From: Leucaena leucocephala
Lineage: Eukaryota; Streptophyta; Magnoliopsida; Fabales; Fabaceae
Reading direction: 5' to 3'
Length of the DNA: 64,000 nucleotides
NCBI GenBank assembly: GCA_037074615.1
Contig: CM073546.1
Span: 8,797,501-8,861,500, forward strand
The number at the start of each line of letters is the position of its first letter. Position 1 is the stretch's first letter. The notes under the pieces were generated by a model. The model searched no databases. It was given only the letters and a program-made list of their open reading frames with translations, and had not been told where the DNA came from. The translations under genes were made by a program, and so were the position numbers. This document shows positions 35,040 to 47,333 of the stretch, piece after piece.

Positions 35040-38000
35040 GATAAAAAAATCTAATGGTGGTAGAAGAAATATGATGAATATCTACATTTTCTAGGCATAG
35101 ACGTGGTTTATGGGAGATAAGGGATAGGTTAGAGAGGCAAGAAGAAAGAATTGTAAATATGCAAGGAGCTAGACCTAATCCTATAAGGCATGATAGGTGA
35201 TGGGAGGTTTCTATAGATGAATTTAAATCTAATTATGATAAGAATATTAAGAGTGAGGGTGAATTTGAATATGAATCGAGAGTGGTAAGAAATAGGCATA
35301 AAGGAGACAAGTATAGAAGGAGACAGGGTAGAAATATTTCAAGAGAAAGAAATAGAGTAGATGGGATAGTAGCATCAAAATGAAGATATCATATTTCCAA
35401 GGAAGAAATAACCCTGAAGCCTATTTAGACTTGGAAAAAAATAGAAATAAGTTTTGAGTATCATAATTACTCTAAAGCTAAAAGTGTGAAGTTGGCAGCA
35501 ATAAAATTCACTGAATATTCTCTTGTTTGGTGGGAAAATTGGGTCTAAATAGGAGAAACAATGGTGAGAGACCTGTAGAAACTTGGAGAGAAATGAAGAC
35601 TCTAATGAGGAGGAGATTTATTCCTAATCATTACTATAGAGAGCTTTATAAAAAATTATAGACCCTTATATAAGGCTCTAGAGTATGGATGAGTATTATA
35701 AGGATATGGAATTAGCTTTGATAAAAGCTAATGTGCAAGAAGAGAGGGAGGCCATAATGGCTCAGTTTCTGAATGGGATGAACAAAGATATAGCCGACAT
35801 AGTGGAATTACAACATTATGTGGAGTTGGAAGACATGGTGCACATGGCAATTAAGGTGGAAAAGCAACTCAAGTGTAAATGTGCTTCAAAATTCTTTCCT
35901 TAATCAAGTTCTTCATTGAAATAGAAATGGAAAAAAGAAGAAAAAGCTATCCAAAAGGTGACCACTAAAGGCAAAGGAGAAGCTTTATCAAATAGCAAAG
36001 ATACTAGTGATGATGGTATTGAACATCCTATGGAAGGATAATGCCTTATGGTTAGAAAAGCTTTGAATTATCAAATCAAGGAAGATGAGATGAATGAGCA
36101 AAGGGAAAATATTCTCCATACTCACCACCTTATTAATAACAAGGTATATAAGCACTACTTTGGTTAAGAAATTGAATTTGCCTACTCTTAGACATTCTAG
36201 ACTATACAAGCTGTAATGGTTGAATGAATGTGGGGAAATTCAAGTTGATAAGCAAGTTTTGATTTCTTTCTCAATAGGAAAATATTGTGATGAATTATTG
36301 ATTGATGTTGTTCCTACGCATGTTGGACATATATTATTTGTAAGACCTTGAGAGTTCAATTGAAAAGTGAAGAGGGATGTGTTTACAAATAAATATTATT
36401 TTATAATGAACAATAAACCCGTTACTCTTATACCATTGAATCTAAAGCAGGTATATGAGGATCAACTCAAGATGAAAAAAGAGAGAGGTAAAAATGAGAG
36501 TGATCTAAAAAATGAGAAAAATGAGAGACAGACATAAAAAAGAAATGAGATTGAAAAGGAGAAAAGTTGAAAGCTCAAAAAAAGAAATGTAGAAAAAGAA
36601 TAAAGAGAGAAAAGAAAAGAAGAAAGTGAATTTTTATTCAAAAGAAAGTGAAGTGAGGAGTACTTCTTGGCTAAACAACAATTGCTTCTCCTTATTTACA
36701 AGGAATCCTTTTTTGACACTAAGGACATTAACTTTTCCTTTCCAAGTATTTTTGGTTATTTGTTGCAGGAATTTGAAGATATATTTCCTGAAGAAATTCC
36801 ACCTAGTTTACCACCCATTAGAAGAATTGAACATCAAATTGATTTCATTCCAGGAGTAAAAATTCCTAATACTCCAGCTTATAGAAGCAATCACAAAGAA
36901 ATGAAGGAACTTCAAAGGAAAGTGTAAGAGCTCATGGCAAAGGGATATGTTAGAGAAAGTTTAAGTCATTGTGTTATTCTAGTACTGTTAGTTTCAAAGA
37001 AAGATGGAACATGGAGGATGTGCATCGATTGCAGAGCTGTGAATAATATCACTGTAAAGCATCATCATCCTATTTCTATATTAGATGATATGCTTGATGA
37101 ATTGCATGGTTCCATTGTCTTTTCTAAAATTGATTTGAAATTTAGATACCATCAAATATGAGGGAAGGGAATAAGAGGAAAACTGCTTTCAAAATAAAGC
37201 ATGGTTTGTATGAGTTGTTAGTCATGCCATTTGGATTAACTAATGCACCTAGCACTTTTATGAGATTAATAAATCATGTTTTGTATGTTTTCATTAGGCA
37301 ATGTGTTGTGGATTATTTTGATAACATTCTAATATATAGCAAGAATCTTGATGAGCACCTGAATCATTTATATTGTGTGCTTGTTATTTTGAGAAAGGAA
37401 AAATTGTTTGTGAATGTGAAAAGTGTGATTTTTGCATGGATAAAATTGTTTTTCTTGATTTTGTGGTGAGTACTAAAGGCATAGAAGTTGATGATGAAAA
37501 GATAAGAGCTATAAAAGAATGGCCAATACCCAAAAGCATAACTAAGGTAAGAAGTTTTCATGGTTTGACTAGCTTTTATAGGCACTTTGTAAAAGATTTT
37601 AGCACACTTGCTACACCACTCACTAAGGTCATAAAAAAATATGTTAGTTTTAAATAGAATAAAATGCAAGATGATGCATTTAATGAACTTAAGGATAAAT
37701 TGTGTTCTACACCTGTGTTAGTTTTGTCTGAGTTTAATAAAACTTTTGAAATTGAATGTGATGCAGCTGGAGTTGGATAGGAACTATTTTAATATAGGAA
37801 GGAAAAATAATTGTTTATTTTAGTAAAAAGCTAAATGAAGTAGCCTTGAAATATCCAACATACGACAAGGAGCTTTATGCACTCAAAAGAGCATTGGAGA
37901 ATTGGCAACACTACCTTTGGCCTAAGTATTTTGTGGTTCACATTGATCATTAATATTTAAAGCATATAAAGGTTCAAGGTAAACTGAACAAAAGACAACA

Positions 38001-39569
38001 TGCAAGGTGGCTGAATTTATTGAGACATTTCATTATGTTATCAAATACAAGATAAGGAAAATGAGGTTGTTGATGCATTATCAAGAAGGTATACTTTTCT
38101 TCTCTAAATATTATATTACTTGGTTTTGAATATATCAGGGAGTTGTATGCCAATGATGCGGATTTTTCTGAAATGTTTATTGCTTGTGAAAAGAAAGCAT
38201 TTGACAAATGTTATAGAATTGATGGCTACTTGTTTAAAGAAAATAGATTGTGTGTGCCTCAATGTTCTTTGCGGGAACTGCTTGTGAGAGAAGCACATAG
38301 GGGAGGACTAATAGGACACTTTGGTGTGAAAAATACTCTGGATATTTTACATGAATATTTCTTGTGGCCTAAAATGAAACTTGATATGGAAAGAATATAT
38401 TCTAAATGCACAACATGTAAAAGGGCTAAGTCTAGAGTATTACCATATGGTTTGTATACCCCATTACCTGTACCTAGTGAGCATTAGGTAGATATTTCAA
38501 TGGACTTTGTTTTGGGTTTGCTAGGTCAAAAAGAGGGATTGATTCAATATTTGTAGTTGTTGATAGATTTTCTAAAATGGCACATTTCATTGCATGTTAT
38601 AAAATCGATAATGCCACACATATTTTTGATTTGTTCTTTAAAGAAATTATGAGACTTCATGGTGTTCCTAAAAGGATTATATATGATAAGGATACAAAGT
38701 TTGAGTCATTTTTGAAGAGTTTTGTGGGGAAATCTTGGTATTAAATTGTTATTTTCTACTGCATGTCATCCACAAACTGATAGACAAACTGAAATTGTTA
38801 ATAGAGCTTTATCTCAATTGCTTAGAATTATGATTTAAAATAATTTGAAAAATTGGGAAGATTGCTTATCATTCATTGAATATACTTATAATAGGAGTGT
38901 GCATTCATCTACTGATTATTCTCCTTTTGAAATTGTGTATGGTTTTAATCCACTAACTCATTTGGATTTATTATTGTTACCTATTGATGAGAGAATAAGT
39001 CTTTGTGGAAAAAGAAGGTTGAAACAGTGAAGCAACTTCGTAAAAAAGTAAAACAATAAATTGAAAAGAAAAATAAGCAATATGCATCCAAGGCTAACAA
39101 AGGAAGGTGTATTCTTTTTGAATTTGGTGATTGGGTGTGGGTGTATATGTGGAAAGAAAGATTTCTAGCTTAAATAAAGTCCAAATTAGCTCCAAGAGGA
39201 GATGGTCCCTTTCAAGTTCATGATAATGCTTACAAAATTGATTTACCTTGTGAGTATGTTGTTAGTGCTACTTTCAATGTGGTTGATTTATCTCTGTTTG
39301 ATACAGGTGATGATTCAAGGACAAATCCTTTTGAGGAGAGAGAGAATGATGCAATACAACAAGATGACTCTTCAACATCTAAAAATCCTTTGCATATTCT
39401 AACTAGACCAATCACAAGACCAAGAGCTAAAAGAATTAAGGGAACATTGGATGTACTAGTGAAAAAGGTATTAACAAAAGAAATGGCAATTGGAGCAACA
39501 AATCATATTAAAAATACTGAGGATGTCACTAATTTTGTGCTGAAAATGGAGCTGTTGAACCTATTTTAG
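35040..39569 (+). pseudogene. Ty3/Gypsy gag-pol relic
   Basis: Gag pieces include NPEAYLDLEKK (about 35410), VETWREMKTLMRRRFIPNHY (about 35575-35635) and VELQHYVELEDMVHMAIKVE (about 35800-35860). A protease-to-RT linker reads DVVPTHVGHILFVRP (about 36305). RT runs from FPEEIPPSLPPIRRIEHQID (about 36785) through KKDGTWRMCIDCRAVNNITV, KIDLKFRYHQI and LVMPFGLTNAPSTF to the active-site box, which is YFDN instead of YFDD (about 37312). RNase H is scattered over 37670-38080. Integrase has its zinc finger (HRGGLIGHFGVKNTLDILH, CTTCKRAKSR, about 38293-38440), then VVVDRFSKMAHFI, PKRIIYDKDTKF and HPQTDRQTE (about 38540-38800). The last frame 39279-39569 crosses the polypurine tract into the LTR. At least ten stops or frame changes are visible. 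Confidence 0.93.
39333..39346 (+). other. Gypsy polypurine tract
   Basis: GAGGAGAGAGAGAA immediately before the LTR start TGATGC. It lies inside the pol reading frame (FEERENDAIQ). Confidence 0.85.
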
Positions 39570-40124
39570 GCTTGGAGACATCAATTTAAAAGCCTTAGAC
39601 CAAGTAGTATATAAGGGAAGACTCATTTGGGCCAAAATAATCACTTTTTGGGCTTAAAATACTGATTCTATTTTTATTATTGTATTTGTGCAAAAATTAA
39701 TAATTAGTTGACAGATTTGACTTTTGGGTCTCCAAGTTACTTGAATTAAGTCCTTGTTATTTTATATAAGTTAGTATTTACTATTTTGAGTACCTAGGTT
39801 GCATTTATTGCTTTTTATTTTAGATTTCAAATGTATCTCTTAAAATATATTGAATAACACATTTCAGAAGGGGGATTGAATTGTTGATTGAAAAATTGCA
39901 TTTCTCCTCTTTGTTTCTTGAGAGTGGATTCTCTCTATATTCTTCATAAAACTTACATACTTATCAAGGCTTGATCAACCTTGTGGTATCTTCCAACACT
40001 TCGGTCCTTGTTCTACTATATTCAAGGGTTCAAGTGGATCACCAACCTCAGTCTAGCTTTCTTGGGATGTATATATTCTGATTGGTTGTGGGTTCATGGG
40101 ATTTTCTCTTGTAGGTTTGTACCA
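39347..40124 (+). repeat. Gypsy 3' LTR
   Basis: It starts TGATGCAATAC. It matches the 5' LTR to 40096 (...gttgtgggttca) and then has 28 unmatched bases ending in CA before the 5-mer aatat. If those 28 bases belong to the target rather than the LTR, the end is 40096. Confidence 0.8.
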
Positions 40125-40129
40125 AATAT

Positions 40130-40439
40130 GAAATTAAATTTGAAAGGTGAAAAGATATTGATACCCTTAGTTTTTTTATAAAAAGATGTCAACCTTCACT
40201 GAAGCTCGGTGCTCGAATCTTATCAAATTTCATATTTAAGAATAAAGTGACTCAGAATTTTCTCAACAAAATATGATTGATTTATTGAAATCTTTATCAT
40301 TAAGAAACCTTATCGAATAAGTCCTCGATAAATGCATTTTAGAAAATGTTTTTTTTCAAAAGTTATTTCTGATGTATCAAATAACTTATTTATCATCATC
40401 AAAATATTATATCTTAATAGGTATCGGTGAGCTGCTGGG
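40130..40439. other. Gypsy right flank, no gene seen
   Basis: It continues the duplicated flank of 33330-33400 to about 40200, followed by A+T-rich DNA in which nothing is recognised. Confidence 0.4.
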
Positions 40440-41790
40440 GCTAGGCGGGTATGTATACTTTAGACATTAGTTATATCAGGAAGTGTAAGGCAGTGCCCTC
40501 GCCAGATCATGCAAGGCCTTAATATTGCAAGGTACTAGTATAGCCATATCTGCATATCTTATACTTCTCGTCTGACCTCTTCCCTCACTTCTCCTCTGAT
40601 ATCCTCTCTCAGTTGCTAGTCCATGTCAGAGGCTTTAGCTCGCTTTATTCCCGCGCTCGTCTAATAGGATGCCATTACAAACTAAGAGGTCTCTGTCGTG
40701 TCTGAAGGCCCAATACCACTCAGGCGGGGTAGCCTACTCAGTATAGGCCTAAGGCCGAGCACGCTAAATTGGCCAAGTTGTTATAGTCAGCCATAGCCTG
40801 CCAATAGTGATATCATGGGATCCAAGGTAGACCCCTGTGACTCCAGTAGCCCGGTATCCACCTGAACCTTACACGCCTGTCAAAACTATCATAAGCCAAT
40901 TAATATTGAATATTTAAACTTAACGATCATAATTTAATTAATCAATATAATTAATTAAATACTATCATCTCCTCAATCTTAGCTGATGGAGGAGTTTCGT
41001 CTTGTAGCATAAATAGGAAAGGACATATCTTGCCGTACGTATACGTAACCCTCACTCCTATCGTAGTTTTGCTCTTTGTGGATTAAATAGAAAAAGTAAT
41101 TATTTACAAATTATATACACAAACATAATGTATAAATTATCTTAATGTACTTACAATTTCATCATAGCTGAAATCGGACCTCTTAAACCTTGCCTTATGG
41201 CGCATTACCTACTCCATGATGCTGGCAACATTTCTCTGAGATAGGGCCTTAAACAAAATGTAATAATATTAATAAAAAATTCAAAAAAATATATTTAATG
41301 CAATAATATTAATATCAAATGTACATAATGCTCATACAAGTTCCTTAAGTAGACAAAATTGGATCAATCTTGCTCTGGGACTCCATCAGATATATTTGCC
41401 AAAATCTCCTACAAAGGCCTCATCCTATCGCCATTATTCTTGCACCATATATTGCGCTCTTATTCTTCCATGTTAAAAGTATTCTCTTAAGGGTATCCAC
41501 CTTCAACTGCTCTCCCACTATAAATTTATCCTATAATTAAATAAATGATAAAAATTATTCATTATATGATTATGTGAATTTAATATATATTATATATAAT
41601 CTATATTAAATCTATATATAGATTAGTAGATTACATAGACTCAATATATTAAATCTCTATTAATATAATTATATAGATTTAATATTTATTATATAGATTA
41701 TATATATTGATTATACCAATTTAATCAAATAATTAATTACTTTAAATGAAAATTTCTTACTTTTATTATTTCCTAAGCTACATCCTTATC
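40440..41790 (-). pseudogene. Second copy of the CACTA-associated gene, 3' part
   Basis: The order of coding-like islands and A+T-rich gaps follows 28300-29320. 'atcatgggatccaaggtagacccctgtgactc' in pieces (40811-40842) matches 28528-28560. The island at 41158-41250 reads QRNVASIME..MRHKARFKRS on the minus strand, against QRGAASIHYQTMRHRA in the first copy. The relic is broken by stops and interrupted at 41795 by an LTR element, continuing at 47334. Function is inferred only from the first copy. Confidence 0.4.
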
Positions 41791-41795
41791 CCATG
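41791..41795. repeat. Possible eroded target duplication (left)
   Basis: CCATG, against TCGTG at 47329-47333. Both differences are transitions. The homologous gene copy around 29320 shows that host text resumes across the element. Confidence 0.45.
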
Positions 41796-44062
41796 TGTAA
41801 CATCTCAATTTTTATTATTTTATTTAAACACAATTAAAATGTTATCTATCAATAACTCAAAGGTTATAATAGATTGAACACATTGTTTAAAGTTTAGAAA
41901 TATATGAAATCAAGAAAATAAGAGAAAATTAAATTATCAATTGTTGGAAATTTATTATAAGGGGTTAAAGAAATTGTAAGGGTGAATAAATAATAAATAA
42001 TCATCTTAAATGTTTTATGATATACATATATAGGTAGAAATAGGGAATATATAGGGAACATATCTATAATAATATACATATATATAGAGAATATATATAC
42101 ATATATCTATAAGGATAAATAAATGGTGTTTATCCCTTAGGGATTATCTATTGTGCATTTGATTGTATTTGTTATTAAATTATCCTGTGTATTCATCTTT
42201 TAAGGCGCCATCTTAGGAGAATTTTTATAAACAGATTTTTCTTGTGGATTTGTTTTAATCCATTAGTGTATGGGATTTTTGTATAAAAGTACTAATTAGA
42301 TTATCCTAAAATATTATTTTAAATTATAATTCATGAAAAATAATAAGATTATATAAGATTGGATATAAGAGAAAGACAATAATTAATCTCCTGAACATTC
42401 CCATTAGCCTCTATAGGCACATAACGGTATTCATCTTTTCCTCCTCTATTTCCTTCTATACCCTCTTATAATCTCACTACATCTCCACGCCCTTTCTTAC
42501 AATAGCATCAATTGCTACCCCTGCACTTTCCTCTTCTACTCCTCCCTTTTCACTAGTTTCCATCCTATTAGTCCCCTTGTAACCACCGTCGTTTGTCTTC
42601 TCATGTATACCCCTTTTTTGAACTAGGGCCTCATTTTATTAGTGAGGATGAGGCCACTAGACTTGTGGCAATTATTCTTTACTTTAGCGAGAGGAAACCA
42701 CTTTATACTTGTTGTATGTGCTAATGTAATGTTTGTGAGTGATTTGATATATATAAATCTATTGATGTTGACATGATTATATTGATAAAACTTGATTCAT
42801 AATTTTTATTAAAAATATTCTTGTGGAACTTAAAAGTTTAATTTAAAAAGCTTAAATTGAGATATGAAGCTTGTTATATCTTGATAGTGGAATTTGAAGA
42901 AAATTATTATCTTGAAAAAAATTCTACTATAATATTTATTGGTTATCAAACTATTGAGATTTGATTAATATGATTATCTTGAGAATTATACATTGGGGAT
43001 TGGTGACGATAGAGTTTTATTTTTACCACATGGTATAGCCTTTATTGGAGCTCGATGGTTCATTTTTGTCCTACCAGTTTATTGAAGGGGAATAAACCCA
43101 TAGTTCTGTCTTATGCACTATGAATTTTGGCCGATTCATAACACTTGACCGATTAGCTCTTTGATTGGCTAGTCAGTAGTTATCACCAGCACATAGGTTT
43201 AGTCGACAGGTATAAGGCGGTTCAGTTAGTTTGATAGAAAAAATTGGGGTGATTTATCCATTTGATTATATTATAATAATATATTATTTTCTATATATTG
43301 TATTTTGTTAACTATCACACTTGACACCTCACGAGCATACATTAATATGTGTGATGAGTAAGATTACTAGTTACTAAAACTTTTGTCTCACCCCATTTTT
43401 CTTAATATTTTTTAGGACATAGTATTGTGTTAGGACCTTAGGGAATGCTTCAAAAGTTTGATTAGTGTTATATCATTGTATAACACATCCTGTTGATTTA
43501 TATGTATAATAGTCGTATATTCCCATAGTATAGCTTATTCTGCATCCTTTGATATGCTATAATATCTATTTGGATTTGATATTATAAATTATCAAATAAT
43601 AATATATTTTAGTAACATTTTCTTATAATTAATAGTGGGTTTTTAACATATTTAATTAATATTTCATAAAACATTCTATAATTACCATTTTAATTAATAT
43701 ATATATTTATAGAAAAGTGAATATTTATAATATAAAATAGTATACTCTAGTGTCTATCTAGTTATAATATAAAATTTATAAAAGGTTAAATAATTTATAT
43801 GTTTTAGATAAAATAATTTATATGTTTTAGATAATTTAACTCATCTTATTATTTTTCTATCATAATTACATGTCAATTAGGAAAGATATTTTTTTTATAA
43901 CTATAGTAGGGTTTTCCCTTAGATTTTAGTAAAAAAACATTCTACCATGGTTAACTCTTTTAAAATAAATTAAATTTATTTATAATATTATTTTTGTTTT
44001 ATATTATGAATAAAATTGGTCTAAGTAATTAATAGTAGTCATACTTTGGGAGAATTTTATAA
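41796..44062 (+). repeat. Family B 5' LTR
   Basis: It starts TGTAACATCTC. It is co-linear with 44312-47328 apart from the MITE. Its left third differs from the LTRs of the 54.9-64 kb array, while the part from about 42740 onward is shared with them. Confidence 0.88.
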
Positions 44063-44311
44063 CTTGGTATAAGAGCATGATTTTCTTATTTATATTACAT
44101 TGTATAGTAGTGACAATATACATTATTCACACATATCCTTCCATATTAGTTTATAAATTGTCTCTATTATATTACTTACCTATTATTGTGGGTTACATCA
44201 TTTGGATGGGAGAAATGTTGTAAAATTAGATAAACTATTAGAAAATAAAATAAGAAAACTTTATAGAGTATATTGAATTTCGAGAGAAAAGTTTTAAAAG
44301 GAAGGGAGAGT
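44063..44311 (+). other. Family B internal segment, 249 bp
   Basis: It begins CTTGGTATAAGAGCATG (a tRNA-Met-type primer site) and ends with 'ttttaaaaggaagggagag' before TGTAACATC. Nothing between these signals can code for a protein. The same segment recurs at 55801, 57841 and 63175 with 247-249 bp. Confidence 0.85.
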
Positions 44312-45061
44312 TGTAACATCCCAATTTTTATTTTTTATTTAAACAAAATTAAAATATTATTTATCAATAACTCAAGGTTTATAATAGCTTAAACACATTG
44401 TTTAATATTTAAAAATATATAAAATCAAGAAAATAGGAGAAAATTAAATTATCAATTGCTAAAAATTTATTATAAAGAGTTAAAGAAATTGTCAGGGTGA
44501 ATAAACAATTAATAATCATCTTAAATCATTGATGATATACATATATAGAAGGATATAGATAATATATAGGGAGCATATCTATAATAATATACATATAGAG
44601 AGAGAGTATATATACATATATCTATAAGGATAAATAAATGGTGTTTTATCCTTTAGGAATTATCTACGGTGCCTTTGATTGTATTTTTTATTAAATTATA
44701 TTGTATATTCATCTGTTAAGGTGTCATCTTAGGATGCTTTTTATAAAGAGAGTTATCTTGTGAATTTGTTATAGTCCATTAGTATAATGGGATTTTCAGA
44801 TGAAAGTATTAATTAGATTATCCAAAAGATATTATTTCAAATTATAATTCATGAAAAATAATAAGATTATATAAGATTAGATATAGAAGCAAGATAATAA
44901 TTAATCTCATGAACATTCGCATCAGCCTCCATAGGCACATAATGGTATTCATCTCTTTATCCTCTATTTCCTTATGTACCCTCCTAAAATCTCAATACAT
45001 CTCCACATCCCTTTCTTACAATATTATCACTTGCTACCACTGCACCTTCTTCTTCCACTCC

Positions 45062-45069
45062 TTCCTTCT
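45062..45069. repeat. hAT MITE target duplication, left
   Basis: TTCCTTCT, identical to 45815-45822. Eight bases is the hAT-superfamily length. Confidence 0.93.
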
Positions 45070-45814
45070 TAGGGGTGTGCATAGGCAGCCCCCTGCCCGG
45101 TGCCCTGCCCAAAAAATACATGGGTTGCATTTTACAGCCCGATGCCTGGCCCTGCCCGGTAAAAGCCCTAACAATTTTGGGTAGGGAATGAGCGGGCTGG
45201 GCATGGGCGGGTTGGGCATGCCCAAGTCATGATATCATGCTCATGTTGTGAAAAATATTTGTAATTATGAATTTCTAAAATAATACCATATTCATGTGTC
45301 TTTAAGAGTTAAATAATATCTATAATTACTAAGAATAAGAGAACAAAGATAATAATTAAAATCTTAAGATCCATTGCATATAAAAAAATAAGCGTTGAAA
45401 TATAAGTAGTTTGTAATTATAACTTTGTATCAATCTCCCTAATATTAACAAAGATAAAGCATCTCAAAAAAATAAAATAAATAATTATAATTTGTAATGT
45501 AATCATATGATAATTAACAAAGTTAAAAAAAAAGAAAAAATTAGTATAGTTATAAATATTAAAAGATACAACTTACCTACTTATATTTCTAAAATTACCT
45601 TATAGTCACCAGTAGCTATCATATTCTCCCTTTTAAGATAGAGAAAAAATAAAAAAAATAAAAAAAGGGGTGCTCATGGGCAGGGCAGCCCCTATGCCCG
45701 GTGCCCAGCCCGAAAAATGTATGGGCTGTATTTTACAGCCCGATGCCCGGCCCTGCCCGGTAAAAATTGGGCTGGGCAGGGCATCGTGGGCCATGGGCAT
45801 TATGCACAGCCCTA
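45070..45814. mobile_element. hAT-type nonautonomous element (MITE), 745 bp
   Basis: The terminal inverted repeats are TAGGGGTGTGCAT at the left and ATGCACAGCCCTA at the right (one mismatch over 13), with a perfect 8-bp target duplication. The ends are G+C-rich in an A+T-rich setting. An approximately 85-bp block (about 45087-45170) with GCCCGGTGCCC, ATTTTACAGCCCGATGCC and CCCTGCCCGGTAAAA is repeated near the right end (about 45687-45770) in the same orientation, not inverted. No transposase is encoded. The short open frames over the G+C-rich ends are by-products. Confidence 0.93.
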
Positions 45815-45822
45815 TTCCTTCT
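45815..45822. repeat. hAT MITE target duplication, right
   Basis: TTCCTTCT, identical to 45062-45069. Confidence 0.93.
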
Positions 45823-47333
45823 CACTAGTTTCCTTCCTATCAATCCACTTATACAACATCGTCGTTTGTCTTCTCATGTACGCCTCATTTTTTTAACTGG
45901 GCCTCATTTCATTAGTCAGGATTGGGTCACTAGACTCTAGCAATTATTCATTGCTTTGGCAAGAGATAACTATTTTATACTCGTTGTGTGTGTTAATATA
46001 ATGTTTGTGAGTGATTTGATATATATAAATATATTGATATTGATATGATCATATTGAGAAAATTTGATTGATAATTTTTATTGAAAATGATCTTGTGGGA
46101 CTTAAAGTTTAATTTAAAAAGCTTAAATTGATATTTAAAGCTTGTTATATCTTGATAGTGGAATTTGAAGAAAGTTATTATCTTAAGAAAAACTCTATTA
46201 TGATATTTATTAATATTTTTGTCTATCAAACTATTGATATTTGATTAATATGATTATCTACAACATGGTATAACTTCCATTGGAGCTTGATGGTTGATTT
46301 TTATTCTACCAGTTTACCTAGAGACTAGTTCCACCAGTTTATCGAGGGGCTGTGACACCCCTCCTATTTACCGAGGTAGAATGAACCCATAGTTTAGTCT
46401 TGTGCTCTATGAATTTTGGCCGATTCATAACACTTAACTGGTTAGCCCTTTATTGGCTAGTCATATTGTAGTTATCACCAGTCCATGGGTTCAGTCGACG
46501 GGTATAAGGCAGCTCGATTAGTTTGATAGGAAGAATTATGATTGTTTATCCATTTGATTATGTTATAATAATATGTTGTTTTTTTATCTATTATACTTTA
46601 TTAAATGTCATACTAAACACCTCATAAGCACACATTGATATATGATGAGTAGAATTACTAGTTACTGAGCCTTTTGTCTCACCCTATTTTTGTTAATATT
46701 TTTCAGGAGATAGTCTTATGCTAGGACCTTAGGGAAGGCTTCAAAGGTTTGATTAGTGTTATATCATTATATATCATGTCCTGTTGATTTATGTGTATAA
46801 TAGTCATATATTCCCATAGTATAGCTCATTCTGCATACTCTGATATGCTATAATACTCTATTTAGATTTGATATTATAATTTATCAAATAATAACATATT
46901 TTAATAACATTTTCATATAATTAATAGTGGGATTGTAACATATTTAATTAATATTTCATAAAAGATTCTATAATTACCGTTTTAATTAATATACATATTT
47001 ATAGAAAAGTATAATATTTATAATATAAAATTAAGTATACTCTAGTGTCTATCTAGTTATAATATAAAATTTATAAAAGATTGAACAATTTGTTTGTTTT
47101 ATATAATTTGACTATCTTATTATTTTTCTATCATGATTATGTGTTAATTAAATAAGATTTTTTATACTCATGATAGGGTTTTCTTTTAGATTTTAGTAAA
47201 ACTCTTTTCTAACATAGTTAACTATTTTAAAATAAATCAAATTCATTTATAATATTATTTTTTAGTTATATTGTGAATAAAATGGGTTTAAGTAATTAAT
47301 AGTAGTTATATTTTAGGAGGATTTTACATCGTG

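Larger units (their letters stand above)
33464..40124 (+). mobile_element. Ty3/Gypsy retrotransposon, degenerate
   Basis: It has LTRs at 33464-34220 and 39347-40124, a tRNA-Met-type primer site at 34228, a polypurine tract at 39333, and a gag-pol relic in the Ty3 order (protease, RT, RNase H, integrase). The flanking 5-mers are aaaat (33459-33463) and aatat (40125-40129), a 4/5 match supported by the duplicated flank. Numerous stops and frameshifts make it inactive. Confidence 0.88.
41796..47328 (+). mobile_element. Short-internal LTR retrotransposon (family B), full length
   Basis: It consists of a 2267-bp LTR (41796-44062), a 249-bp internal segment (44063-44311) and a second LTR (44312-47328) that is 2264 bp once a 745-bp MITE and its 8-bp duplication are removed. 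The LTRs begin TGTAACATC and the right one ends TTTTACA. The internal part has a primer site directly after the LTR and a Gypsy-style purine tract before the next LTR, but no coding room. The element must have used proteins from a helper. It lies inside the CACTA-associated gene relic. Confidence 0.88.
44312..47328 (+). repeat. Family B 3' LTR containing a MITE
   Basis: It is co-linear with the 5' LTR and ends in TTTTACA. The MITE at 45070-45814 interrupts it after 'ttccttct'. The 5' LTR shows the empty site (cctcccttttcactagtttcc near 42540). Confidence 0.88.

Noticed and set aside
45034..45225. Short open frames over the G+C-rich MITE end
   Set aside because: They cross the transposon boundary and its terminal repeat, so they are a compositional artefact.
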